Below, one piece after another: positions 43,942-52,777 of a stretch of 64,000 nucleotides of DNA (position 1 is the first letter of the stretch; each line of letters begins with the position of its first letter). A model generated the notes under the pieces. That model was given only the letters and a program-made list of their open reading frames with translations. It did no database searches and had not been told where the DNA came from. This stretch comes from Rhodocyclales bacterium (GTDB taxonomy: Bacteria; Pseudomonadota; Gammaproteobacteria; Burkholderiales; Rhodocyclaceae), in the NCBI GenBank assembly GCA_016235025.1, contig JACRMV010000004.1, forward strand, positions 62,001 to 126,000, read 5' to 3'. The position numbers were made by a program, and so were the translations under genes.

Positions 43942-44718
43942 TCAGCGTTCGACAAAAGCCCGCTCGATGACGTAATCGCCGGCCACACCGGTATGCGGCG
44001 AGATCGCGAAACCGCGTGCATCGAGCAGTGCCGAGCAATCGGCCAGCATGTGCGGGCTGCCGCAGATCATCACCCGGTCGGTCGCCGGATCGAGCGGCGG
44101 CAGGCCGATGTCCGCAAACAGCTTGCCGTTTTCGATCAACGTGGTGATGCGGCCCTGATTGCGGAACGGCTCGCGGGTGACCATCGGATAATAGATCAGC
44201 TTGTCCCGCACCATCTCGCCGAGGAATTCATGCTGCGGCAGTTCGCTGCTGAAGAACTCGGCATAGGCCAGCTCGCTTTTGTGGCGTACGCCATGGAGCA
44301 GCACCACTTTCTCGAAGCGCTCGTAGGTTTCCGGGTCCTGCACAATGCTGATGAACGGAGCCAGCCCGGTGCCGGTGGAAAACAGGTACAGATTCTTGCC
44401 CGGCTTCAGATCGCGCAACACCAGCGTTCCGGTCGGCTTGCGGCTGACCAGGATTTCGGCGCCGACTTCGATGTTCTGCAGGCGCGACGTCAGCGGGCCA
44501 TTGGGCACCTTGATGCTGAAGAATTCCAGATGTTCCTCGTAGTTCGGGCTGGCGATGCTGTAGGCCCGCATCAGGCGGCGGCCATCGACTTCCAGCCCGA
44601 TCATCACGAAGTGGCCGTTCTCGAAGCGCAAGCCCTTGTCGCGCGTGGTGCGAAAGCTGAACAGGGTGTCGTTCCAGTGACGCACACTGATAACTTGTTC
44701 CCTTGCAATGCCTGTCAT
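43942..44718 (-). CDS. fpr: Ferredoxin/flavodoxin--NADP reductase
   Basis: FAD enzyme that passes electrons between NADPH and ferredoxin or flavodoxin, 258 aa. The FAD-binding RAYSIASPNYEEHLEFFSI, the NADP segment YLFSTGTGLAPFISIVQDPE and the C-terminal MICGSPHMLADCSALLDARG are family-specific. It ends in Y-V-IERAFVER, the bacterial type with an extended C-terminus. It is divergent from oxyR, which fits an oxidative-stress role, as in other proteobacteria. Confidence 0.95.
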   Translation of the reverse strand: MTGIAREQVISVRHWNDTLFSFRTTRDKGLRFENGHFVMIGLEVDGRRLMRAYSIASPNYEEHLEFFSIKVPNGPLTSRLQNIEVGAEILVSRKPTGTLVLRDLKPGKNLYLFSTGTGLAPFISIVQDPETYERFEKVVLLHGVRHKSELAYAEFFSSELPQHEFLGEMVRDKLIYYPMVTREPFRNQGRITTLIENGKLFADIGLPPLDPATDRVMICGSPHMLADCSALLDARGFAISPHTGVAGDYVIERAFVER

Positions 44719-44846
44719 GTGACCATTCCTTATAAATAAACAGTTTCCATTTTACGAAATCAGCGGCGATCGGGTTATATTCTTGGGCGCTATTCATATT
44801 CCAGAACGGTTGGCTGCACCAACGGCTGCGCGGAAAACGCCCTGGC

Positions 44847-44872
44847 CGCCGTATCGCCAGCGCCGACTTTTT
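44847..44872 (-). repeat. Dispersed repeat between fpr and oxyR
   Basis: CGCCGTATCGCCAGCGCCGA then CTTTTT, the reverse orientation, 28 bp before the oxyR start in the divergent promoter region. Confidence 0.9.
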
Positions 44873-44900
44873 CATTTGTCGTCACGCCAGAACCCTCGCC

Positions 44901-45812
44901 ATGACACTGACTGAACTGCGCTACATCGTCGCCCTGGCTCGCGAGCAGCACTTTGGCCGCGCGGCGGAAAAATGCCACGTCGCACAGCCGACGCTCTCGG
45001 TCGCGGTCAGGAAACTCGAGGAATCTCTCGGCGTGACGCTGTTCGAGCGCAGAAGTAACGAGATCCGGCCAACGGTCGTCGGCACGCAGATCGTCGAGCA
45101 GGCGGCGCGGGTGTTGAACGAGGCCGCGCGCATCACGGAACTTGCCGCCGCCGGACGTGACCCGCTGGCGGGCCCGCTGCGCCTGGGCGTGATCTACACC
45201 ATCGGGCCCTGGCTGCTGCCGGTGCTGGTGCCGTTGCTGAAACAGCGGACGCCGAACATGCCTCTGATCCTCGCCGAGGGCTACACCGACGTCTTGCTGG
45301 AGAAACTGCGCAACTTCGAACTCGATGCGCTGGTGCTGGCCCTGCCGGTAAACGAGCCCGGCCTCATCGCCCAGGCGGTGTATGACGAGCCCTTTCGTCT
45401 GCTGCTGCCTGCAGCGCATCCGTGGGTCAAATGCAAAACCATCGGCACGCTGCAATTGCTTGATGAGCCGCTGCTGATGCTTGGCCCCGGCAACTGCTTC
45501 CGCGACCAGGTGCTCGACTTGTGCGCCCGTGCCAGCCACGGCCAGTCGCCGCAAGTACTCGAATCCTCCTCGCTGGAAACCATCCGCTACATGGTTGCCT
45601 CCGGCGTCGGCGTGACGGTGATGCCTTCCAGCAGCGTCGACACGCTCGCCGCCGATGACCCGCTGCTGCGGGTGCGGCCCTTTGCCCAGCCGACGCCGAC
45701 GCGTCGCGTCGGCCTGGTGTGGCGCAGCAGTTTCCCGCGCCAGCCGGCGATTGATGCGCTGCGTGACGCGCTGCTCGCCAGTCGTCTGCCCGGCACGCGC
45801 CCTGCATCCTGA
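44901..45812 (+). CDS. oxyR: Hydrogen peroxide-sensing regulator OxyR
   Basis: LysR-type activator, 303 aa. The N-terminal helix-turn-helix is HFGRAAEKCHVAQPTLSVAV. The regulatory domain keeps both redox cysteines at the E. coli positions: Cys199 and Cys208 in GNCFRDQVLDLC. That makes peroxide sensing by disulfide formation very likely. It lies between fpr and the rubrerythrin operon, which has an OxyR box upstream. Confidence 0.96.
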   Translation: MTLTELRYIVALAREQHFGRAAEKCHVAQPTLSVAVRKLEESLGVTLFERRSNEIRPTVVGTQIVEQAARVLNEAARITELAAAGRDPLAGPLRLGVIYTIGPWLLPVLVPLLKQRTPNMPLILAEGYTDVLLEKLRNFELDALVLALPVNEPGLIAQAVYDEPFRLLLPAAHPWVKCKTIGTLQLLDEPLLMLGPGNCFRDQVLDLCARASHGQSPQVLESSSLETIRYMVASGVGVTVMPSSSVDTLAADDPLLRVRPFAQPTPTRRVGLVWRSSFPRQPAIDALRDALLASRLPGTRPAS

Positions 45813-45840
45813 CGGCGCAAATCCTGCGAACCAGCCTGCG

Positions 45841-45855
45841 ATAGCCAATAACTAT
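45841..45855 (+). promoter_or_regulatory. OxyR-binding site before rubrerythrin
   Basis: ATAGCCAATAACTAT has the OxyR pattern ATAG-N7-CTAT with the conserved internal A. A second, weaker ATAG/CTAT-type pair may follow at about 45863-45876. It lies 21 bp upstream of a candidate -35. Confidence 0.65.
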
Positions 45856-45876
45856 CGCATCTCCACAAAAAATCAA

Positions 45877-45906
45877 TTAGAACCTGTAACGCGAGCCTGC
45901 TAAAGT
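45877..45906 (+). promoter_or_regulatory. Candidate sigma-70 promoter of the rubrerythrin operon
   Basis: TTAGAA (45877-45882) and TAAAGT (45901-45906) are 18 bp apart. The -10 lies 90 bp before the rbr start and the -35 lies just downstream of the OxyR box. Confidence 0.45.
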
Positions 45907-45996
45907 AGGCACAAGCCGTAGCGGCATGACCGTCCCGCGGCCTGGGTGACTGCATGCAGCCACCCTTCAAGACCCTCATTGCAAAGGAGACTCACC

Positions 45997-46416
45997 ATGA
46001 CACTCAAGGGCACCAAAACCGAAGAAAACCTGAAGGCCGCCTTCGCCGGCGAATCGCAGGCCAACCGTCGTTACCTTTACTTCGCGAACAAGGCCGACAT
46101 CGAGGGTTACAACGATGTTTCCGCCGTATTCCGTTCCACCGCCGAAGGCGAGACCGGCCACGCTCACGGCCATCTGGAATACCTCGAAACCTGCGGCGAC
46201 CCGGCCACCGGCCTGCCCTTCGGCCCGACCGCCGACAATCTGAAGACCGCTGTTGCCGGCGAAACGCACGAGTACACCGACATGTATCCGGGCATGGCCA
46301 AAGTGGCGCGCGAGGAAGGTTTCGACGAAATCGCCGACTGGTTCGAAACCCTGGCCAAGGCAGAGCGTTCGCACGCCAACAAGTTCCAGCGCACACTGGA
46401 TTCGCTCGGCGCTTAA
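45997..46416 (+). CDS. rbr: Rubrerythrin (without rubredoxin domain)
   Basis: Non-heme diiron protein that reduces hydrogen peroxide, 139 aa. The four-helix-bundle iron ligands are in [40 protein letters not shown] and [12 protein letters not shown]. The C-terminal rubredoxin domain of classical rubrerythrin is missing, so an outside electron donor is required. The downstream iron-sulfur protein is a natural candidate. AAAGGAG precedes the ATG. Confidence 0.94.
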   Translation: MTLKGTKTEENLKAAFAGESQANRRYLYFANKADIEGYNDVSAVFRSTAEGETGHAHGHLEYLETCGDPATGLPFGPTADNLKTAVAGETHEYTDMYPGMAKVAREEGFDEIADWFETLAKAERSHANKFQRTLDSLGA

Positions 46417-46464
46417 GCCATACGAGCAAAACAGCGCCGCTGCCGGTGCCGGCAACAGGCAACA

Positions 46465-46506
46465 CGAGACGGCGGCCTGCCGCCGTCTCGCCACCGCCGA
46501 CTTTTA
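46465..46506. repeat. Dispersed repeat with partial inverted copy after rubrerythrin
   Basis: CGAGACGGCGGC (46465-46476) pairs with GCCGCCGTCTCG (46479-46490), and the repeat continues to CCACCGCCGACTTTTA. The result is a strong hairpin between rbr and the iron-sulfur gene, which could attenuate transcription. Confidence 0.8.
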
Positions 46507-46523
46507 TCAAGCACAGGAAAATC

Positions 46524-47858
46524 ATGCGCGAAGGCAATCTCGAGGCTCCGACCCGCCACCCTATCGACTGGAAAAATCCGTTGTTCTACGACGAGGCCGC
46601 CTGCGAAAAGGAACTCGAACGGATTTTCGACATCTGTCATGGCTGTCGCCGCTGCGTCTCGCTGTGCAATGCCTTTCCCACGCTATTCGACCTGATCGAT
46701 GCCGCCGGCGATGCGGAAACCGCCGGTGTGCCAAAGACGAGCTACCACAAGGTGGTCGACCAGTGCTATCTGTGCGATGTCTGCTACATGACCAAGTGTC
46801 CCTATGTGCCGCCGCATCCGTGGAACCTGGATTTCCCGCACACCATGCTGCGTGCCAAGGCGATCCAGTACAAAACCGGCAAGATGAAGTTCCGCGACAA
46901 ACTGCTCACCTCGACCGAAGCCGTGGGTCGGCTGGCCTCGATACCGGTGGTCGTCCATGCGGTCAATGCCGCCAACAAGAATGGCGCCTTCCGTGGCCTG
47001 ATGGAAAAAACCCTCGGCGTGAAGAAGGAACGCGAACTGCCCGAGTATGACAGTGCTCACTTTCGCGCCAATGCATCACCCAGCGCAAGTTACCCGATCA
47101 AGGACGGCCAGCGCACGCCGGGCAAGGTCGCCGTGTTTTCCACCTGCTATGTCAATTACAACGAGCCGGGCATCGGCCACGACCTGCTGAAACTGCTCGA
47201 CCACAACGAAATTCCCTATACCGTCGTCCAGGGCGAGACCTGTTGCGGCATGCCCAAGCTCGAACTGGGCGATCTCGACACCGTGGAACAGCAGAAGGAG
47301 CGCAACATCCCGCTGCTGTTCGGTCTGGCGCAGCAAGGCTACGCCATCGTCACCCCCGTACCCTCCTGCACACTGATGTTCAAGAACGAACTGCCGTTGC
47401 TGTTCGCCGACGATGTGCGCTGCGCGCGCGTCGCCGAAGCGATGTTCGAGCCTTTCGAATACTTTGTCCTGCGCCACAAGGATGGCCTGCTCAAGACCGA
47501 TTTCAGGCAGCCGCTGGGCAAGGTGTCGTACCACATCCCCTGTCATTCACGGGTGCAGAACATCGGCCGCAAGACCGAAGAAATGCTGAAACTCACCGGC
47601 GCCGAGGTGACGACGGTCGAGCGCTGTTCCGGCCACGATGGCACCTGGGGCGTGAAGGAAGAGTATTACGACCTGTCGATGAAAATCGGCCGCCCGGTGT
47701 TCCGCGCCATGGCGCAAAACACGCCGGATTACATCAGCTCCGACTGCGCCATTGCCGGCCGCCACATACAGCAAGGCATGCGCGAAGCCGGCAGCGCCGG
47801 ACAGGCCGAAAAGCGGCATCCGCTCACCTTGTTACGCATCGCCTACGGACTGGAGTAA
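46524..47858 (+). CDS. Heterodisulfide reductase-related iron-sulfur protein (GlpC-like)
   Basis: A 444-aa predicted electron carrier. Two [4Fe-4S] sites are seen in CHGCRRCVSLCNAFP and CYLCDVCYMTKCPYVPP. The C-terminal half has two CCG-type domains (GETCCGMPKLE and ERCSGHDGTWG). GlpC and HdrB/D subunits share this layout, but no flavin subunit is adjacent. Its position directly after rubrerythrin and before DUF3501 suggests that it donates electrons to rubrerythrin. The ATG at 46524 is the first start after the hairpin. Confidence 0.88.
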   Translation: MREGNLEAPTRHPIDWKNPLFYDEAACEKELERIFDICHGCRRCVSLCNAFPTLFDLIDAAGDAETAGVPKTSYHKVVDQCYLCDVCYMTKCPYVPPHPWNLDFPHTMLRAKAIQYKTGKMKFRDKLLTSTEAVGRLASIPVVVHAVNAANKNGAFRGLMEKTLGVKKERELPEYDSAHFRANASPSASYPIKDGQRTPGKVAVFSTCYVNYNEPGIGHDLLKLLDHNEIPYTVVQGETCCGMPKLELGDLDTVEQQKERNIPLLFGLAQQGYAIVTPVPSCTLMFKNELPLLFADDVRCARVAEAMFEPFEYFVLRHKDGLLKTDFRQPLGKVSYHIPCHSRVQNIGRKTEEMLKLTGAEVTTVERCSGHDGTWGVKEEYYDLSMKIGRPVFRAMAQNTPDYISSDCAIAGRHIQQGMREAGSAGQAEKRHPLTLLRIAYGLE

Positions 47859-47860
47859 AT

Positions 47861-48442
47861 ATGGCCCTTACCCGCGAATCCCTGCTCACGCTCGAAGCCT
47901 ACGCCCGCGCACGCCCGGCGCTGCGCGCGCGCGTCATGGCAGAAAAAAACCTGCGTCGCGTGTTTCTCGGCGAGCACGTCGTGCTGATTTTCGAAAACGA
48001 ACTGCTGATCCGTTATCAGGTGCAGGAGATGCTGCGCGTGGAGAAAATCTTCGAGGAAGATGGCATCCGCCACGAACTGGAAAGTTATGCCCCCCTGGTG
48101 CCCGACGGCAGCAATCTGAAGGCGACGATGCAGATCGAATATGCCGACGAAAACCAGCGCAAGGAAATGCTGGCCAAACTCAAGGGCGTCGAGGATCGCG
48201 TCTGGGTCTGCATCGCCGGATTCGCCCCGACATTCGCTATCGCCGACGAAGACATGGAGCGCGAAAACGAGGAAAAGACCTCCGCCGTGCATTTCCTGCG
48301 CTTCGAATTCACCCCTGAAATGATCGCCGCCGCCAAACAGGGCGCGGCCATTTCAGCCGGCGTCGACCACCCGCACTACCAGGCCCAGACCGGGCCGCTG
48401 GCAGACGCGGTGCGGGCCACGCTGGTGGAGGATTTCAGCTGA
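47861..48442 (+). CDS. DUF3501 family protein
   Basis: A 193-aa protein of unknown function, recognised by [20 protein letters not shown], then [20 protein letters not shown], and the C-terminal [13 protein letters not shown]. It starts 2 bp after the iron-sulfur protein stop. DUF3501 genes are known to travel with rubrerythrin and HdrD/GlpC-like proteins, so they are probably one peroxide-reduction unit. No cofactor motif is visible. Confidence 0.88.
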   Translation: MALTRESLLTLEAYARARPALRARVMAEKNLRRVFLGEHVVLIFENELLIRYQVQEMLRVEKIFEEDGIRHELESYAPLVPDGSNLKATMQIEYADENQRKEMLAKLKGVEDRVWVCIAGFAPTFAIADEDMERENEEKTSAVHFLRFEFTPEMIAAAKQGAAISAGVDHPHYQAQTGPLADAVRATLVEDFS

Positions 48443-48491
48443 TCAACCCGTGCGGGGCGGGAACCCTCGTAATGACATCAAGGAGACCATC

Positions 48492-48956
48492 ATGGATATC
48501 GGAATCAACAAGAAAGACCGCGAGAAAATCGCTGCCGGGCTCTCGCATCTGCTGGCCGACAGCTACACGCTCTATCTGATGACGCACAATTTCCACTGGA
48601 ACGTGACCGGACCGATGTTCAATACCCTGCACCTGATGTTCATGGGCCAGTACACCGAACAATGGAACGCGCTCGACCTGATCGCCGAACGCATCCGCGC
48701 CCTCGGCGTCGCGGCGCCCGGCACCTACAAGGAATTCGCCCGCCTGGCGTCGATCAAGGAAGTCGACGGCCAGCCCAAGGCCCTGGACATGGTGCGCCAC
48801 CTCGTCAGCGCCCAGGAAGCCGTCGCCCGCACCGCGCGCAGCCTCATCCCGCTGCTCGAAAAAACCAACGACCAGCCCAGCCTCGATCTCATCACCCAAC
48901 GCCTCGAAGTACATGAAAAGACGGCGTGGATGTTGCGCAGTCTGCTGGAAGAGTGA
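48492..48956 (+). CDS. dps: Dps-family ferritin-like protein
   Basis: DNA-binding/iron-storage protein that uses peroxide to oxidise iron, 154 aa. The ferroxidase ligands are in [20 protein letters not shown] and the following [20 protein letters not shown] (the usual HNxHWN and Ex(D/E) pattern). The N-terminus is short with a few lysines. AAGGAGACC precedes the ATG at 48492. It is 49 bp after the DUF3501 gene and fits the OxyR peroxide theme. Confidence 0.94.
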   Translation: MDIGINKKDREKIAAGLSHLLADSYTLYLMTHNFHWNVTGPMFNTLHLMFMGQYTEQWNALDLIAERIRALGVAAPGTYKEFARLASIKEVDGQPKALDMVRHLVSAQEAVARTARSLIPLLEKTNDQPSLDLITQRLEVHEKTAWMLRSLLEE

Positions 48957-48977
48957 GGCAGGCAAGCACCCGCTACC

Positions 48978-48998
48978 CCGCGCCGTCTTTCGGCGCGG
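48978..48998 (+). terminator. Hairpin after dps
   Basis: CCGCGCCG and CGGCGCGG form an 8-bp perfect stem around TCTTT, 22 bp after the dps stop. No T-run follows, so it may need Rho or act in mRNA stability. Confidence 0.4.
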
Positions 48999-49051
48999 CT
49001 TAACCTGAGCGCTGCGCAGGCTGCTGGGAAAATAACCCGAGAGGACGTCGT

Positions 49052-49079
49052 CGCCGTATCATCCGCGCCGACTTTTTGC
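49052..49079 (-). repeat. Dispersed repeat between dps and rhlE
   Basis: CGCCGTATCATCCGCGCCGA then CTTTTTGC, reverse orientation with two substitutions. Confidence 0.85.
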
Positions 49080-49301
49080 ATATTCTTTCTCCTGCGACGT
49101 GCGGCACTGTGGTACAGTGCGCCCGCTTCATCTCCCCAGCGGCCGCGATTCAGTCCCCGGCCGTGCCTGACGAAAACCGCTTCACGCCCGCTTCAACCTT
49201 GGGCTCAAGCGCTTCTCCGGTTTCAATCCCATAGAAGTTCCGTCCGGACTGAGTTGCACTGAACACCACAGCGCGGCCGGTCGGCTTCAGAGGTAAATAC
49301 C

Positions 49302-50648
49302 ATGCAGTTCACCGAACTTGGGCTCTCGCCCGAGCTTTTGCGCGCCATTGGCGAGCAAGGCTACACCACGCCGACGCCGATCCAGGCGCAGGCCATTCCC
49401 CACGTCCTCGCCGGACGCGATCTCGAAGCGCTGGCGCAAACCGGCACCGGCAAAACCGCCGCCTTCGTCCTGCCGCTGATCCAGCGCCTGACCACGGCGA
49501 CGAACCCCGCCGCCCAACCCGACACCCCCTTGCAGCGCATCACCCACACCGCCCCGCGCGTGCTGGTGCTGGTGCCGACGCGGGAACTCGCCGCACAAGT
49601 ACTGGAAAGCGTGCGCACCTACGGCAAGCACACCGGCATCCGCAGTCTCGCCGTGTATGGCGGCGTCGGCATCAACCCGCAAATCCAAACCCTGCGCCGC
49701 GGCATCGACATCCTCGTTGCCACGCCTGGTCGCCTGCTCGACCACCTCGAACAACGTACCGTCGATCTGTCCAAAGTGCAAACCCTGGTGCTCGACGAAG
49801 CCGACCGCATGTTCGACATGGGCTTCATCAACGACATCCGCAAGATCATCCAGCGCCTGCCAAAAGTGCGGCAGAACCTGCTGTTCTCCGCCACCTTCGC
49901 CCCCGAAGTGCGCGAACTCGCCCACGGCATCCTGAAAAACCCGGCGCTGGTCGAAGTCGCGCGCCGCAATGCGCCGGCCGAACTGGTTTCGCAATCGGTG
50001 ATTCGCGTCGATCAGGCGCAGAAAAAAGACGTCCTGCTGCATCTGTTCGAAGCCCACGGCTGGCATCAGGTGCTGGTGTTCTGCCGCACCAAGCATGGCG
50101 CCGATGCCCTGTCCAAGAAGCTCGACCAGTCGGGCATCCGCTCCGCCGCGCTGCACGGCAACAAGTCGCAAAACGCCCGCACCCGCGCGCTGGCCGATTT
50201 CAAATCCGGCAAGCTGGCGGCGCTGGTCGCCACCGACATCGCCGCCCGCGGCATCGACATCGACAGCCTGCCGCGCGTGGTGAATTTCGAGCTGCCGCAC
50301 GTGCCGGAAGACTACATCCACCGCATCGGCCGCACCGGCCGCGCCGGGGCCAGCGGCGAAGCCCTGTCACTGGTCAGCATCGACGAGCGCATCCAGCTGC
50401 GCGACATCGAGCGCCTGCTCAAGCGGGAACTGGAATCCTCGATCCTGCCAGGTTTCGAGCCGCAGCAGAAACATGCAACCCCCCGCGCGCCCGTCGGCCG
50501 CACACCGGAACGGCGTCCCGCCGCACCCGGCGCTCGCCCCGAACGCAGCGGCCGCAACGGCGAGCGCAGCAGCGCCCCCCGTCCGGCGCGTTCAGGTAGT
50601 GGCGGCGGCAAACCGGCCGGCCATCACAGCGGCCAGCGGCACCGTTAA
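49302..50648 (+). CDS. rhlE: DEAD-box RNA helicase RhlE
   Basis: ATP-dependent RNA helicase involved in ribosome assembly or RNA decay, 448 aa. The Q motif ([13 protein letters not shown]), Walker A ([11 protein letters not shown]), [15 protein letters not shown] and [10 protein letters not shown] are all present. The C-terminal 90 residues are basic and rich in Arg, Pro, Ala and Gly, as usual for RhlE. It is preceded by a long untranslated leader. Confidence 0.95.
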   Translation: MQFTELGLSPELLRAIGEQGYTTPTPIQAQAIPHVLAGRDLEALAQTGTGKTAAFVLPLIQRLTTATNPAAQPDTPLQRITHTAPRVLVLVPTRELAAQVLESVRTYGKHTGIRSLAVYGGVGINPQIQTLRRGIDILVATPGRLLDHLEQRTVDLSKVQTLVLDEADRMFDMGFINDIRKIIQRLPKVRQNLLFSATFAPEVRELAHGILKNPALVEVARRNAPAELVSQSVIRVDQAQKKDVLLHLFEAHGWHQVLVFCRTKHGADALSKKLDQSGIRSAALHGNKSQNARTRALADFKSGKLAALVATDIAARGIDIDSLPRVVNFELPHVPEDYIHRIGRTGRAGASGEALSLVSIDERIQLRDIERLLKRELESSILPGFEPQQKHATPRAPVGRTPERRPAAPGARPERSGRNGERSSAPRPARSGSGGGKPAGHHSGQRHR

Positions 50649-50686
50649 TCTGCGGTTAATTCAACCTAACTTCGGCGATATCTGCC

Positions 50687-52144
50687 TTAACTGTTGATAT
50701 CGCCGAGGCAGATGTACTTCATCTCCAGGTATTCCGCGATGCCGTGGCGGGAGCCCTCGCGGCCGAGGCCGGACTGCTTGACGCCGCCGAACGGGGCTTC
50801 GGCAGTCGAGATGAGGCCGGTATTCACACCCACCATGCCATATTCCAGCGCCTCGGCGACACGCAGGACGCGGCCGATGTCGCGGCTGTAAAAATACGAG
50901 GCAAGGCCGGACTCGGTGCGGTTGGCCAGCTCGATCACTTCCGCCTCGTCGCGGAAACGGATCAGCGGCGCCACCGGGCCGAAGGTTTCTTCGCGGAATA
51001 TTTTCATCTCCGGCGTCACGCCAGTGAGTACGGTCGGCTGATAAAACGTGCCGCCCAGCGCATGGCGCGCGCCGCCGACGAGGGCCTGGCCGCCGTGCGC
51101 CAGCACATCGGCGACATGCGCCTCGACCTTGGTCAGCGCCGCGGCGTCGATCAGCGGGCCCTGCTGCACGCCCGCCGTCATTCCATCGCCGACATTCAGA
51201 GCAGCAACGCGCGCGGCGAAGCGACCAGCAAAGTCGTCATAAACTTTTTCATGCACGAACAGGCGATTGGCGCAGACGCAGGTCTGGCCGGCGTTACGGA
51301 ACTTGGCGGCGACGGCGCCCGCGACCGCCGAATCGAGGTCGGCATCATCGAAGACGATGAACGGCGCATTGCCGCCGAGCTCGAGCGAGAGCTTCTTGAT
51401 CGTCTCCGCACACTGGCGCATCAGCAGGCGGCCGACGGCGGTGGAGCCGGTGAAGGACAGCTTGGCAACGACCGGATTGGCGGTGAATTCGCCGCCGATG
51501 GTCGGGCCGTCGCCGGTCAGCACGCTGAACAGCCCGGCCGGCAGGCCGGCCTCTTCGCCGAGCACGGCCAGCGCCAGGGCCGAGAGCGGCGTTTGCAGCG
51601 CCGGCTTGAGCACCATCGCGCAGCCGGCGGCGAGCGCCGGGCCGACCTTGCGCGTGATCATCGCGTTGGGAAAGTTCCACGGCGTGATCGCGGCGGCAAC
51701 GCCGATCGGTTGCTTGATCACAAGAATACGTTTGTCATTGGCATGGGGCGGAATGGTCTCGCCGTAGATGCGGCGGCCTTCGTCGGCAAACCATTCGATG
51801 AAGGATGCGCCATAGGCGATTTCGCCGCGCGCCTCAGCCAGCGGCTTGCCCTGTTCGGCGGTGAGGATGCGCGCCAGGTCGTCCTGATGCGCCAGCAACA
51901 GCTCGAACCAGCGGCGCAGCACGGCGGCGCGCTCCTTCGCGGTTTTCGCCGCCCACAGTTTTTGCGCATCACGTGCGGCAAGAATCGCGCGGCGGACCTC
52001 AGTCACGCCCAACAGCGGCACATACGCCAGCGTCGCGCCGGTGGCGGGGTTGCTGACCGGCGCACGGGCGCCGCTGTCGGCGTCGCACCAGTGACCGGCG
52101 ACATAGGCCTGCTGGCGCAGGAGATCTGGACGCTCTAGCTGCAT
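50687..52144 (-). CDS. gabD: NAD(P)-dependent succinate-semialdehyde dehydrogenase
   Basis: Oxidises succinic semialdehyde to succinate, 485 aa with aldehyde dehydrogenase fold. TPWNFPNAMITRKVGPALAA is the cofactor-binding strand, SLELGGNAPFIVFDDADLD carries the catalytic glutamate, and AGQTCVCANRLFVHE the nucleophilic cysteine. The whole-length pattern fits the GabD group rather than betaine or benzaldehyde dehydrogenases. No GABA transaminase is nearby, so it stands alone. Confidence 0.92.
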   Translation of the reverse strand: MQLERPDLLRQQAYVAGHWCDADSGARAPVSNPATGATLAYVPLLGVTEVRRAILAARDAQKLWAAKTAKERAAVLRRWFELLLAHQDDLARILTAEQGKPLAEARGEIAYGASFIEWFADEGRRIYGETIPPHANDKRILVIKQPIGVAAAITPWNFPNAMITRKVGPALAAGCAMVLKPALQTPLSALALAVLGEEAGLPAGLFSVLTGDGPTIGGEFTANPVVAKLSFTGSTAVGRLLMRQCAETIKKLSLELGGNAPFIVFDDADLDSAVAGAVAAKFRNAGQTCVCANRLFVHEKVYDDFAGRFAARVAALNVGDGMTAGVQQGPLIDAAALTKVEAHVADVLAHGGQALVGGARHALGGTFYQPTVLTGVTPEMKIFREETFGPVAPLIRFRDEAEVIELANRTESGLASYFYSRDIGRVLRVAEALEYGMVGVNTGLISTAEAPFGGVKQSGLGREGSRHGIAEYLEMKYICLGDINS

Positions 52145-52180
52145 GGATGTGCTCCGGAAAAGCCGACGGCTGTCAGCGTA

Positions 52181-52777
52181 TCAGAACGATGAGCCGGGCT
52201 GCTTGAGAAATTCCACCTCTGCACTGCTCGACGCACGGCCGAGGAGGGCATTGCGATGCGGAAAACGGCCGAAGCGGGCGATGACGTCGCGATGGCGGAG
52301 GGCATAATCCAGCGCGGCATCGAATGCAAGCTCGGTAACGCCTGGCGCATCGGCGCGCAGGCGGGTGAACAGGGCAACGGCGCGCTCCTGGTCGGCCAGC
52401 GCCTCGCTGTGTTCGAAGGGCAGGTAGGCGAACCAGCGCATCATCAGCGGCAGCATCTTGTCGCGGCCGCTGTGCACCAGATCGTTCGCCAGCACCAGCG
52501 CCTGCGCATCGCCGGAAAACGCCCGTGGCGTGTCACGAAAAATGTTGCGAGTAAATTGGTCGAGCAACAGAATTTCAGCCAGCGCAGATGCGGCATCCTC
52601 GCCGGCACGCCAGCATCCGCCCAGCGCGGCCTCGACATCCGCCGCAAACCGCGTGCGGATCGCGGCATCGAAGGCGTCGTCCTTGCGAAACCATTCCACG
52701 CGGTAGCGGCCATGCCCCGGGTCTTCCACCGGCAGAAACCAGAAATCGAGAACCGCCTGCGCGGTGGCCGGGATCAC
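52181..52777 (-). CDS. DUF924 family protein
   Basis: A 198-aa helical protein of unknown function. Family segments: AVLDFWFLPVEDPGHGRYRV near the N-terminus, LLLDQFTRNIFRDTPRAF in the middle, YLPFEHSE, and RFGRFPHRNALLGR at the C-terminus. The start is a GTG at 52777 that overlaps the stop of the restriction endonuclease gene by 4 bp (GTGA), so translation may be coupled to it. Confidence 0.9.
   Translation of the reverse strand: MIPATAQAVLDFWFLPVEDPGHGRYRVEWFRKDDAFDAAIRTRFAADVEAALGGCWRAGEDAASALAEILLLDQFTRNIFRDTPRAFSGDAQALVLANDLVHSGRDKMLPLMMRWFAYLPFEHSEALADQERAVALFTRLRADAPGVTELAFDAALDYALRHRDVIARFGRFPHRNALLGRASSSAEVEFLKQPGSSF

Larger units (their letters stand above)
48957..49301. other. Intergenic stretch: hairpin, dispersed repeat and rhlE leader
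   Basis: No gene. It contains a GC-rich hairpin after dps (48978-48985 with 48991-48998), one dispersed repeat (49052-49079), and about 180 bp of probable rhlE leader after the GTGGTACAGTGCGCC promoter-like segment near 49111. Long leaders before DEAD-box helicase genes often mediate autoregulation or cold response; no specific structure was resolved here. Confidence 0.55.
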
